DNA of 16,017 nt, from contig CBFIAS010000042.1 in the NCBI GenBank assembly GCA_965660635.1, positions 1 through 16,017 of the forward strand, written 5' to 3'. Of the stretch, positions 1-8,914 are shown one piece after another. The number at the start of each line of letters is the position of its first letter. Positions within the stretch are counted from its first letter, which is position 1. Below the pieces are notes generated by a model. The model was not told the DNA's origin. It saw only the letters and a program-made list of their open reading frames with translations, and did not search any database. Both the position numbers and the translations under genes were made by a program. This stretch comes from UBA7374 sp965660635. Its GTDB lineage: Bacteria; Verrucomicrobiota; Verrucomicrobiia; Opitutales; Coraliomargaritaceae.

Positions 1-1
1 T

Positions 2-79
2 CGGGAAAAGCCGGGGATGCCGGGGCCGGAGACGGTTGCGGGGCGGATTGCTTATTGGCAGTCAGCTCTCTCCGAGTAG
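2..79 (+). CDS. Possible 3' end of an unidentified gene (partial)
   Basis: A + strand reading frame enters from the left edge and stops at TAG 77-79. Its last residues would read roughly PETVAGRIAYWQSALSE. Codon third positions are mostly G or C at first, like the neighbouring genes, and the peptide looks protein-like, which is the only support. If real, it converges on the amidohydrolase gene and overlaps its 3' end by 18 bp. Two other frames are also open through this short stretch, so this may be chance. No family can be named from 25 residues. Confidence 0.33.
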   Translation, partial: REKPGMPGPETVAGRIAYWQSALSE

Positions 80-958
80 CCTGCGCAGGTTGCCGCCGAG
101 GAGGGCTTGGAGTTCGGCTTGGTCGAGTCCGCTGTTTTCACGGATGTCCTGGAGGAATTCGCTGTATCCGGCGCGCTTTTGCCGGGCGGGATAGAGTCGC
201 AGGGGGAAGTCGGAGCCGAAGAGCATTTTTTCGTGTCCGACGAGATCGGCTATGCGGCGGAAGATTGCAGTCTCATAGAGGAGGGGGCTGGCGGCGCAAT
301 CGTAGTAAACGTTGCGAAGGCTTTTCCGGATGCCCGGGCTGGACTCGAAGAAGGGGAGACCGCCGCCCCAGTGGGCGAGGATGAGTTTGAGTTCGGGGGC
401 GGACTGGGCGAGGCGGATGAATTCCTGCAAGGGGGTGGGGGGCGTGCTGCCGGGATGGGTGTGCCCGGCGGCTTCGGTAACGTGTAGGTTGACCGGCCAA
501 TGGTGTTCGGTGCACCAGTCGGCGAGGGTACGCCAGGCGGGGCTTTGGGCGTGGAAGTTTTGCACGCCGATGTGGAGCTCGCCGACGCCACGAAGCCCGA
601 GGTCGTGGGCGGCTTCGAGTTGGCCGCGGGTGTTTGCGTTGGGCAGGATGGAGGCGAAGCCGATGAAGCGGTCGGGTGCCTGGGCGACCCAGCGGGCGAT
701 GGTCTGGTTGTGCCAGCGGCAGGTGTCCTCGTTTTGCCAGTACCAGCCGAGGAGGACGGCGCGTTGCACGCCTTGTGCGTCCATCGCGGCGAGCATGTCC
801 CGGGGGTCGGCCCAGTCCTGGATGCCGGGCCGGGAGTGGGGGGCGACGAGGTCGGCCCAGTAGGGTTCGCCGTGTGCTTCGGCCCATGCGCGGGGGTCTT
901 TCCCAAGTTCGTTGGGGAAGACATGGGTGTGGGCGTCGATGATGTCTTGGGCGGGCAC
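62..958 (-). CDS. Amidohydrolase family protein (amidohydrolase_2 type, TIM barrel)
   Basis: A predicted cytoplasmic metal-dependent hydrolase or decarboxylase of 298 residues. The N-terminal DAHTHVF motif supplies metal ligands H10 and H12. Further likely ligands or catalytic residues are E127 (GVGELHIG), H159 (NLHVTE), H196 (ILAHWGGG) and D250 (LFGSDFP), in the order expected for an amidohydrolase_2 barrel. The reading frame is open further upstream, but that part lies antisense to the glycosylase gene and does not look like a domain. The GTG at 958, four codons before the first conserved motif, is therefore chosen as start; no clear Shine-Dalgarno is visible. The gene diverges from the glycosylase gene across 72 bp. 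The substrate cannot be told: the superfamily covers uracil-derivative, aromatic-acid and lactone substrates. Confidence 0.85.
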   Translation of the reverse strand: MPAQDIIDAHTHVFPNELGKDPRAWAEAHGEPYWADLVAPHSRPGIQDWADPRDMLAAMDAQGVQRAVLLGWYWQNEDTCRWHNQTIARWVAQAPDRFIGFASILPNANTRGQLEAAHDLGLRGVGELHIGVQNFHAQSPAWRTLADWCTEHHWPVNLHVTEAAGHTHPGSTPPTPLQEFIRLAQSAPELKLILAHWGGGLPFFESSPGIRKSLRNVYYDCAASPLLYETAIFRRIADLVGHEKMLFGSDFPLRLYPARQKRAGYSEFLQDIRENSGLDQAELQALLGGNLRRLLGES

Positions 959-1030
959 GGTGCTGGGTGGTGGTTTGCTGGGTTGCAGCTTGCGATTTAT
1001 CCGGGTCTTGCCAAACCCTAAAGGCTGGTC

Positions 1031-1837
1031 ATGCCGGAACTTGCTGAAGTTGAATACTACCGCCGCCGCTGGGCGGTGGCCGAGGGGTCGCGGGTGGAGC
1101 GGGTCTTCTTGAACGGGGGCAAGCGGGTCTTTCGAGGCGTGGCTGCAGATGAGCTGGCGGCTGGCCTGGGCGGGGAGCGGATGACGGATTCGGGGGCGCA
1201 CGGCAAGCAGATGTGGTTCCGCTTCGGAGAGCGGAACTGGCTGGGGGTGCATCTTGGCATGACGGGCAAGCTGCTTTTCGTGGAGCCGGGCGGGGCGGCG
1301 GAGAAGCACGATCACCTGCGGCTGGTTTTGGAATCGGGGCGGGTGCTGGTCTTTCGCGATCCCCGGATGTTCGGGCGGATCCTGCACGGGGTGAGCACGG
1401 GGTTGCCGGAGTGGTTGCGCGGGCTGCCGCCGGAGGTGTTGTCGGACGCGTTTACTCTGGAACGGATGGAGGCATTTTTTGACCGTCGCGCCGGTGCCCC
1501 TGTGAAGGCGGTGCTTTTGATGCAGGAGATGTTTCCGGGAGTGGGCAACTGGATGGCGGACGAGATCCTCTGGCGGGCGCGGGTGGCGCCGATGGTGCCG
1601 GCTGGGCGGATTGGCAAGCGCAAGCGGCGGGAGGTCTTCGAGCGGTTACGGGAGGTGTGCGGGGATGCCCTGCGGGTGATTGCACCGGACTGGGGACGGC
1701 CTCCGGATACGTGGCTGTTCAACCACCGCTGGCGGGACGGGGGGCGTTGTCCGGAGTCGGGGCGTCCATTGCGGCGCGAGCCGGTGGGGGGACGGACGAC
1801 CTGCTGGTCTCCGGCCTGGCAGTGCTACCGGGGCTAG
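1031..1837 (+). CDS. mutM: Fpg/Nei-family DNA glycosylase with degenerate zinc finger
   Basis: Base-excision repair enzyme, expected to remove oxidised purines such as 8-oxoguanine or ring-opened bases and to nick the abasic site; 268 residues, normal for the family. After Met removal the N-terminus is PELAEVE: the catalytic proline P2 and glutamate E3 are kept, although the usual PELPEVE has A for P. K59 (HGKQ), M77 (HLGMTG), R112 and F114 (DPRMFG) match the catalytic lysine and the intercalation residues. The helix-two-turn-helix is at about 158-187 (PGVGNWMADE). The C-terminal finger (240-264) keeps the DNA-binding R255 (GGRTT), but three of the four zinc-ligand positions are not cysteine: only C240 remains, with S243, S260 and W263 in the others. 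AAAGG lies a few bases before the ATG. It could be a Nei-like paralogue rather than true MutM. Confidence 0.9.
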   Translation: MPELAEVEYYRRRWAVAEGSRVERVFLNGGKRVFRGVAADELAAGLGGERMTDSGAHGKQMWFRFGERNWLGVHLGMTGKLLFVEPGGAAEKHDHLRLVLESGRVLVFRDPRMFGRILHGVSTGLPEWLRGLPPEVLSDAFTLERMEAFFDRRAGAPVKAVLLMQEMFPGVGNWMADEILWRARVAPMVPAGRIGKRKRREVFERLREVCGDALRVIAPDWGRPPDTWLFNHRWRDGGRCPESGRPLRREPVGGRTTCWSPAWQCYRG

Positions 1838-1870
1838 AGCCAGCTACATTTCCCCTGCAGGGAGGCAGTA

Positions 1871-1950
1871 TGCCCGCGAAGATACGCGAAGGGTCACGAA
1901 TATGAGGTGGCTTTTGCCCGCGAAGATACGCGAAGGGTCACGAATATGAG
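1871..1950. repeat. 36-bp direct repeat pair, with a third degenerate copy at 2040-2068
   Basis: Bases 1871-1906 and 1915-1950 are identical over 36 bp, separated by 8 bp. The core contains CGCGAAG and GGGTCACGAAT. A third copy at 2040-2068 matches 29 bp with two substitutions. A looser relative (CCGCGAAGGGGCGCGAAT and ATCACGAAT) occurs twice in the 13.5-13.75 kb spacer. The repeat has no open frame of interest and no marked dyad symmetry. Confidence 0.9.
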
Positions 1951-1976
1951 ATTTTTTGGCAGTAGAATCAGGAAGT

Positions 1977-2014
1977 GAACGTCGAACATCGAACGTCAAA
2001 CATCGAACTTTGAA
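1977..2014. repeat. Heptamer tandem array
   Basis: Five consecutive 7-bp units plus a partial one: GAACGTC, GAACATC, GAACGTC, AAACATC, GAACTTT, GAA. The strict 7-bp period with GAAC at nearly every unit start identifies a short tandem repeat. A 7-bp unit in a coding frame would shift with copy number, but no gene covers it. Confidence 0.8.
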
Positions 2015-2249
2015 GGAATAGTGCAGTGAGGGTGAGCGGCCCGCTAAGATGCGCGAAGGGTCACGAATCCGGCTTGGCACATCGCTCTCAGCGGTTTTTC
2101 ACTCGGTTAACGGGTTATTTGTTTTTGTCCTCTGCGTCCATCCACGCCATCTGTGGATAAACTTTCTCCCCTCATCGGCGGTTTAGCGTCCAGCCTGGAT
2201 TATCTTGCCATACTTCAGTGTGACTGCATGATGGGCCACGGATCTAGCC

Positions 2250-2297
2250 GGCCAGCTACACTGCTGGCCTTGTGAGATGTCCGGGCTAGAGCCGGAC
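2250..2297. other. Two small hairpins at the 3' end of hisF
   Basis: GGCCAGC (2250-2256) and GCTGGCC (2263-2269) form a perfect 7-bp stem with a 6-nt loop, 16 bp past the hisF stop. GTCCGG (2279-2284) and CCGGAC (2292-2297) form a 6-bp stem that spans the hisF TAG stop itself. Neither is followed by a T-run on the minus strand, so a classical intrinsic terminator is not supported. They may act as transcript-end or RNA-stability structures. Confidence 0.4.
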
Positions 2298-3050
2298 GGG
2301 GATGCCCCGGTCGCGGAGGTGTTCCTTGCTTTGGCGGATGGTGTAGGTGCCGAAGTGGAATATGGAGGCGGCGAGGACGGCGCTGGCGCGGCCGATGGAG
2401 ACGGCTTCGGCGAGGTGGTCGAGGGTGCCGGCTCCGCCGGAGGCGATGACGGGTACTTCTACGGCGTCGCTCACGGCGCGGGTGAGTTCGAGGTCGTAGC
2501 CGTCTTTGGTGCCATCGGCGTCCATGCTGGTAAGGAGGATTTCACCGGCCCCGAGGCGCACGGTTTGGCGGGCCCACTCGATGGCGTCCTGGCCGGTGGG
2601 GGTGCGTCCGCCATGGGTGTAGACTTCCCATTGTCCGGGGGCATCGGGTCGGCGCTTGGCATCGATCGCGACGACGATGCACTGGTTGCCGAAGCGGGAG
2701 GCGGCTTCCTCGATGAGCGCGGGGTTGCGGACGGCTGCGGTGTTGAGGCTGACTTTGTCGGCCCCGGCGTTGAGCATGTCGCGGATGTCGGCGACTTCCC
2801 GGAGGCCGCCGCCGACGGTGAGGGGCATGAAGCACTGCGAGGCGGTGCGCTCGACGACTTCGTGCATGATGGCGCGCTCTTCGCTGGAGGCGGTGATGTC
2901 GAGGAAGACGAGTTCGTCGGCGCCTTGTTGCTCGTAGGCTTTTGCCTGTTCAACGGGGTCTCCGGCGTCGATGAGATCGACGAAGTTGACGCCCTTGACG
3001 ACGCGTCCGGCGTGGACGTCGAGGCAAGGGATGATCCGGGTGGAGAGCAC
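2286..3050 (-). CDS. hisF: Imidazole glycerol phosphate synthase cyclase subunit HisF
   Basis: Cyclase half of the HisF-HisH complex in histidine biosynthesis. It uses ammonia from HisH to convert PRFAR to imidazole-glycerol phosphate and AICAR. The 254 residues match the family's usual length. Catalytic D11 (CLDVHAGRVVKG) and D130 (VVAIDAKRR) are present, along with the phosphate-binding TVGGGLR (78-84) and the C-terminal ASGGAGTLDHL and AASIFHFGTYT segments of the beta/alpha barrel. The start is GTG at 3050, since ATIPCLD-type homology begins there; no convincing Shine-Dalgarno is seen. It starts 14 bp after the stop of the 591-residue gene, so the two are probably co-transcribed. No other his gene is in the window, so the pathway is not in one operon here. 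Confidence 0.97.
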   Translation of the reverse strand: MLSTRIIPCLDVHAGRVVKGVNFVDLIDAGDPVEQAKAYEQQGADELVFLDITASSEERAIMHEVVERTASQCFMPLTVGGGLREVADIRDMLNAGADKVSLNTAAVRNPALIEEAASRFGNQCIVVAIDAKRRPDAPGQWEVYTHGGRTPTGQDAIEWARQTVRLGAGEILLTSMDADGTKDGYDLELTRAVSDAVEVPVIASGGAGTLDHLAEAVSIGRASAVLAASIFHFGTYTIRQSKEHLRDRGIPVRL

Positions 3051-3064
3051 GGCGGGAGGGGGCC

Positions 3065-4840
<1,776 letters not shown>

Positions 4841-5047
4841 GGATCATCGGGCTGCCAGACAGCCCCGGAGCCTGCTGTTCATGCTTTTCCTCTCTTGTCC
4901 TGTCAACAGCATATGGCTCCGGATGGCCGGGTGATTCCTGAAAATGAATTGACCGTTTGAGAAGGGTGGCTGAAATTAGGTTTATTGTTCGTATGAAATG
5001 CAAGGGACCCCTTTTTTGCCCACCTGAATCCTCTAACCTCTAGAACG

Positions 5048-6991
5048 ATGGAATCCGTATCCCAAGAACAGCGCACCTTTCCTCCAAGTGAATCCTTTTC
5101 CGCCAAGGCCCGCATCGGGAGCATGGCGGCTTACCGGGAACTCCACGAAAAAAGCCTGGCTGATCCGGAGGCATTCTGGTCGGAAGCGGCGGAGGAGCTG
5201 GACTGGTTCCGCAAGTGGGATCGTGTCTTGAATGCGGACGATGCGCCCTTCTACAAGTGGTACGAGGGGGCGCAGACGAATTTGGCCCACAACTGCCTGG
5301 ACCGCCATGTCGAGGCGGGTCTGGGCGACAAGACGGCACTCCACTGGGTGGGGGAGCCGGGGGACGGGCGGGAGATAAGCTACCGCCAGTTGCTTTCGGA
5401 GGTGTGCCGCTTTGCCAATGTCTTGAAGAAGCTGGGTGTGCAAAAGGGGGACCGGGTGGCGCTCTACCTGCCCATGATCCCGGAACTGGTGGTTGCTGTG
5501 CTGGCCTGCGCGCGGATTGGCGCGGTGCATTCGGTGATTTTTGCGGGGTTTTCTTCGGACTCGATTCGTGACCGCGTGCTGGACATGGGTGCGCGGATGG
5601 TGATCACGGCGGACGGCGGCTACCGGCGCGGCAAGGTGCTGGAGTTGAAGAAGATCGTGGATGCCGGCGTGTCGTCCTGCGACTGCCTGGGCGAGGTGCT
5701 GGTGGTGAAGCGCGGGATCGAGGGGCTGGAGTGCCCGATGACGGAGGGGCGCGACGTCTGGTACGAGGATCTGGCATCGGAAGCCGGGGAGGATTGCCCG
5801 GCTGAGGCAATGGATGCCGAGGATCTGCTCTTCCTGCTCTACACCAGCGGGACGACAGGCAAGCCGAAGGGGATCATGCACACGACGGCGGGCTACATGG
5901 TGTTTTCCTACCTGACATCGAAGTACGTCTTCGACTTGCGGGCGGACGATGTGTACTGGTGCACGGCGGACGTGGGCTGGATCACGGGGCACAGCTACAT
6001 CGTGTACGGGATCCTGCAGAACGGGGTATCGCAAGTGCTCTACGAGGGCGCGCCGAACCACCCGGACGAGGGCCGGTTCTGGGAGATCGTGGAGCAGCAC
6101 AAGGTGAGCATTTTCTACACTGCGCCGACAGCGATCCGGGCGTTCATGAAATGGGGCGACCAGTGGCTGGAGGGCAAGGACCTGTCCTCTTTGCGGCTGC
6201 TCGGCACGGTGGGCGAGCCGATCAATCCGGAGGCCTGGATGTGGTACCATGAGAAGATCGGGGGCGGCCGTTGCCCGATCGTGGACACCTGGTGGCAGAC
6301 GGAGACCGGGGGGCACATGCTGACTCCGTTGCCCGGGGCGACGCCGACCAAGCCTGGTTGCGCGACGCTGCCCTTTTTCGGGGTGGAGCCGGCGGTTTTG
6401 GACGAGGAGGGGAAGGACGTGCCTGCGGGCATCCTGGCGATCAAGCAGCCTTGGCCGGGGATGATGCGGGGGATCTACGGTGATCCGGAGCGCTACAAGC
6501 AGACCTACTGGTGCAAGTGGGGCGGCCGCTACTATTTTCCGGGCGACGGTGCGCGCTGCGACGAGGACGGCTATTACTGGATCCTCGGGCGGGTGGACGA
6601 TGTTGTCAATGTGTCGGGCCACCGCATCGGCACGGCGGAGTTGGAGAGTGTCTTTGTGGAGCACGCGGACGTGGCTGAATCGGCCGTGGTGGGCGTGCCG
6701 CACGAGATCAAGGGCCAGGGGCTGATGGCCTTTGTCACGGTCATTCAGGGCCGCGCGCACGATGAGAAGCTGCACCGCGAGTTGATCGGGATGATTGACC
6801 AGGGCATCGGCAAGTTTGCCCGGCCGGAGCGTATCATTTTTTCCTCGGATCTGCCGAAGACCCGTTCGGGCAAGATCATGCGCCGCCTCTTGCGGGACAT
6901 CGCGGAGGGCCGTGAGTTGGGCAACACGACGACGCTGGCAGATCCTGGCATTGTCGAACAGATCCAGCAGCAGTTCGGGGAGGGCGCATAG
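5048..6991 (+). CDS. acs: Acetyl-CoA synthetase (AMP-forming)
   Basis: Activates acetate to acetyl-CoA through acetyl-AMP, feeding acetate into central metabolism. At 647 residues it has full family length. An N-terminal ACAS_N segment (about 25-85) precedes the AMP-binding domain, which contains the phosphate-binding loop YTSGTTGKPKG (265-275) and the acetate-pocket and adenylate motif TWWQTETGG (414-422). YYFPGDGARCDEDGYYWILGR leads to the hinge and C-terminal domain. PKTRSGKIMRR (603-613) carries K609, the lysine whose acetylation switches off the enzyme in characterised homologues, so post-translational control is likely. It appears monocistronic: divergent from the 591-residue gene upstream and followed by a 330-bp repeat-filled spacer. 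No confident promoter was found in 4841-5047; a TTGACC at 4949 lacks a well-spaced partner. Confidence 0.97.
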   Translation: MESVSQEQRTFPPSESFSAKARIGSMAAYRELHEKSLADPEAFWSEAAEELDWFRKWDRVLNADDAPFYKWYEGAQTNLAHNCLDRHVEAGLGDKTALHWVGEPGDGREISYRQLLSEVCRFANVLKKLGVQKGDRVALYLPMIPELVVAVLACARIGAVHSVIFAGFSSDSIRDRVLDMGARMVITADGGYRRGKVLELKKIVDAGVSSCDCLGEVLVVKRGIEGLECPMTEGRDVWYEDLASEAGEDCPAEAMDAEDLLFLLYTSGTTGKPKGIMHTTAGYMVFSYLTSKYVFDLRADDVYWCTADVGWITGHSYIVYGILQNGVSQVLYEGAPNHPDEGRFWEIVEQHKVSIFYTAPTAIRAFMKWGDQWLEGKDLSSLRLLGTVGEPINPEAWMWYHEKIGGGRCPIVDTWWQTETGGHMLTPLPGATPTKPGCATLPFFGVEPAVLDEEGKDVPAGILAIKQPWPGMMRGIYGDPERYKQTYWCKWGGRYYFPGDGARCDEDGYYWILGRVDDVVNVSGHRIGTAELESVFVEHADVAESAVVGVPHEIKGQGLMAFVTVIQGRAHDEKLHRELIGMIDQGIGKFARPERIIFSSDLPKTRSGKIMRRLLRDIAEGRELGNTTTLADPGIVEQIQQQFGEGA

Positions 6992-6994
6992 CCT

Positions 6995-7016
6995 GCCTGC
7001 ATGAATGCATGCAGGC
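6995..7016. repeat. 8-bp stem-loop just after acs
   Basis: GCCTGCAT (6995-7002) and ATGCAGGC (7009-7016) pair perfectly around a 6-nt loop, three bases after the acs stop. It could end the acs transcript, but no T-run follows (TCATGACTCTTTAA), so an intrinsic terminator is only possible. The arm resembles the end of the nearby inverted-repeat element (ATGCAGGCTAG at 7277-7287), which suggests a remnant of the same element. Confidence 0.5.
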
Positions 7017-7036
7017 TCATGACTCTTTAACTTGCA

Positions 7037-7287
<251 letters not shown>

Positions 7288-7321
7288 ACAAACGGGCCGG
7301 TTCCCGCACTAATACCTGCAC

Positions 7322-8194
7322 ATGAAGATCTACCTCAACGACAAGCTAGTTGACCGCAGTGAAGCCAAGGTTTCCGTTTTTGACCACGGGTTGCTCTACG
7401 GCGACGGTATCTTCGAGGGCATCCGCCTCTACCAGGGCTGCGTCTTTAAGCTGGAGGAGCATCTCGAGCGCCTGGAGTATTCCGCCAAGGCGATCATGCT
7501 GGAGTTGCCCTGGACGCGCGGGGAGATCGCCGAGGCTGTCTGCCAGACCTGCCGGGCAAATGGATTGCAGGACGGCTACATCCGGCTGGTGGTAACCCGC
7601 GGCGAGGGCAGCCTGGGACTCTCGATCAAGAACTGCACGTCCCCGCAACTCATCATCATCGCGGACAGCATCCAGCTCTACCCGGAGGAGTTCTACGAGA
7701 ACGGCCTGAAGATCATCACTGTGCCGACCCGCCGCTGCAACCCCGCGGCGCTCCCGCCCACGGTCAAGTCGCTGAACTATTTGAACAACATCCTGGCCAA
7801 GATCGAGGCCCAGCATCTCGGCTACCACGAGGCCATCATGCTGAATGACCAGGGCTATGTGGCGGAATGCACGGGGGACAACGTCTTCGTCCTGCAGAAG
7901 GGGGAATTGATCACCCCGGCAGCCAGCGCCGGGGCGCTCAAGGGAATTACCCGCGACACCGTGCTGGAGATCGCGTCCGGGATCGGCGTGCCCTGCCGCG
8001 AGGCCAACCTGACCCGCTACGATCTCTGGGTGGCCGATGAGCTCTTTCTCACCGGCACGGCCGCCGAGATCGTGCCCATTGTCGAGGTGGATGCACGGCC
8101 AATCGGTACAGGCCGTCCCGGAGAATTGACCGGGCGCTTCCTCGAGGCCTTCCGCAGTCGAGTTGTGAGCGACGGCACCTTGCTGGTTGATTAG
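7322..8194 (+). CDS. ilvE: Branched-chain amino acid aminotransferase (fold-type IV PLP enzyme)
   Basis: Transfers the amino group between glutamate and the keto acids of valine, leucine and isoleucine; 290 residues, typical of class IV aminotransferases. The N-terminal VFDHGLLYGDGIFEGIR (19-35) is the family signature for the dimer and substrate-loop region. K149 in VKSLNYLNNILAKIEA is the expected Schiff-base lysine. AECTGDNVF (181-189) supplies the PLP-pyridine glutamate E182, and the later LTGTAAEIVPIVEVDARPIG segment binds the cofactor phosphate. Start ATG 7322 fits the conserved MKIYLNDKLV opening; no clear Shine-Dalgarno is seen. D-amino-acid transaminase or aminodeoxychorismate lyase are relatives, but the KSLNYLNNILAK and LTGTAAEI motifs favour IlvE. 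It lies 189 bp before mcsA, which has its own candidate promoter. Confidence 0.9.
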   Translation: MKIYLNDKLVDRSEAKVSVFDHGLLYGDGIFEGIRLYQGCVFKLEEHLERLEYSAKAIMLELPWTRGEIAEAVCQTCRANGLQDGYIRLVVTRGEGSLGLSIKNCTSPQLIIIADSIQLYPEEFYENGLKIITVPTRRCNPAALPPTVKSLNYLNNILAKIEAQHLGYHEAIMLNDQGYVAECTGDNVFVLQKGELITPAASAGALKGITRDTVLEIASGIGVPCREANLTRYDLWVADELFLTGTAAEIVPIVEVDARPIGTGRPGELTGRFLEAFRSRVVSDGTLLVD

Positions 8195-8264
8195 CCCGAT
8201 AGGATGCGGCCGAGTTGCCGGCACAGGGCTTTTGGGAGTTTATCCGCCTTTTCTGGTGGGTAAT

Positions 8265-8280
8265 TGGCACACAACATGCC
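8265..8280 (+). promoter_or_regulatory. Candidate sigma-54 (-24/-12) promoter for mcsA-mcsB-clpC
   Basis: The sequence TTGGCACACAACATGCC (8264-8280) contains TGGCAC, a 5-base spacer, and ATGC. The invariant GG (8266-8267) and GC (8278-8279) are separated by exactly 10 bp, as sigma-54 holoenzyme requires. Against the consensus TGGCAC-N5-TTGC only the first base of the -12 box differs. Transcription would begin near 8290, giving a leader of about 90 nt before mcsA. The spacer also holds a weak stem (8346-8352 with 8363-8369, one wobble pair). No enhancer-binding-protein site or sigma-54 gene can be seen here, so function is inferred. Confidence 0.6.
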
Positions 8281-8383
8281 GTTAAATGTCCAATTATGCT
8301 GAAAACGAAGCCAAAATGTCACCCTACGGGTCGAATTCTACCTTTGGTTTTGCGATCCTAGCCGAAACCACTATGTTCCCATC

Positions 8384-8914
8384 ATGACCGAAAAATTGAA
8401 GTGCAGCTTGTGCAACAAGGAGGCCACTGTTCACCTTACGCAGATCATCAACAACAAGATCCACAAGGTGGATTTATGTGAGTCCTGCGCCCAGCAAAAG
8501 GGGGTGACGGATCCCGAGGGCTTCGCTCTGGCCGACCTCTTGCAGACGGCGAATCTCGAGATCCCGCTGCAGTCCTCCGGCGGCGACACTCCAGCCTGTC
8601 CGGACTGCGGCTACGACAGCGCAGACTTTCAACGCACCGGCCGCCTCGGCTGTGCAAGCTGCTATTCGACGTTCAGGGAGCAGCTTGGCTCTGTCCTCGA
8701 GGACATGCACACCGGCCTGCGCCATGTCGGCAAGGTGCCTGCCGTGGCCCTGCGCCGCCAGTCCAGCCAGACTACGATGCGCAACCTCCAGGATGCGCTG
8801 GCCCGGGCCATCTCTGAAGAGGCCTACGAGCAGGCGGCCACCCTGCGCGACCAGATCCAGACCCTCAAGGCGGAAGCTGCCGAAAAGCAGGAAGCCACTA
8901 CGGTGCATGATTGA
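8384..8914 (+). CDS. mcsA: McsA-like zinc-finger/UVR protein, activator of the McsB arginine kinase
   Basis: In Firmicutes McsA binds and activates the protein-arginine kinase McsB and helps couple it to ClpC. The 176 residues carry four CxxC pairs, C7/C10, C32/C35, C72/C75 and C90/C93, the expected two-zinc N-terminal arrangement. A C-terminal UVR motif follows at about 134-166 (LQDALARAISEEAYEQAATLRDQIQTLK), similar to that of UvrB/UvrC and to the ClpC middle domain encoded two genes on. The start ATG 8384 gives the usual MTEKLKCSLC opening. Its stop overlaps the mcsB start by 8 bases, which indicates translational coupling. Zinc and redox sensitivity of the cysteines is a plausible input for stress sensing. 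Confidence 0.92.
   Translation: MTEKLKCSLCNKEATVHLTQIINNKIHKVDLCESCAQQKGVTDPEGFALADLLQTANLEIPLQSSGGDTPACPDCGYDSADFQRTGRLGCASCYSTFREQLGSVLEDMHTGLRHVGKVPAVALRRQSSQTTMRNLQDALARAISEEAYEQAATLRDQIQTLKAEAAEKQEATTVHD

Larger units (their letters stand above)
1838..2285. other. Repeat-rich spacer between convergent genes
   Basis: This 448-bp gap between the 3' ends of the glycosylase gene and hisF contains no credible gene. It holds two exact 36-bp direct repeats and a third partial copy, a heptamer array, an inverted repeat at 2140-2158 (ATCCAC, 7-nt loop, GTGGAT), the 11-mer GCCACGGATCT at 2235-2245 that recurs at 13640-13650, and a 7-bp stem-loop at 2250-2269. Both flanking genes end inside the same GGCTAGAGCC motif (1831-1840 and 2284-2293). 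The content suggests accumulated short intergenic repeats rather than a regulatory region, since no gene starts here. Confidence 0.75.

Noticed and set aside
959..1387. N-terminal extension of the amidohydrolase frame into the glycosylase gene
   Set aside because: The extra 143 residues are antisense to conserved mutM codons and hold no domain; the GTG at 958 gives a normal N-terminus.
1871..2068. CRISPR-like direct repeats
   Set aside because: Only two exact copies with an 8-bp gap and one distant partial copy; no regular spacers and no cas gene.
4949..4988. TTGACC plus TATTGT as an acs promoter
   Set aside because: The boxes are 28 bp apart, too far for a sigma-70 promoter, and no better -10 lies between.
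8373..8387. Four-codon mini-ORF (MFPS) whose TGA overlaps the mcsA ATG
   Set aside because: No ribosome-binding site and very short; likely chance, though an ATGA overlap was noted.
8652..8906. Longer mcsB frame starting inside mcsA
   Set aside because: The 85 extra residues are an out-of-frame shadow of mcsA; the 8907 start gives standard McsB length.
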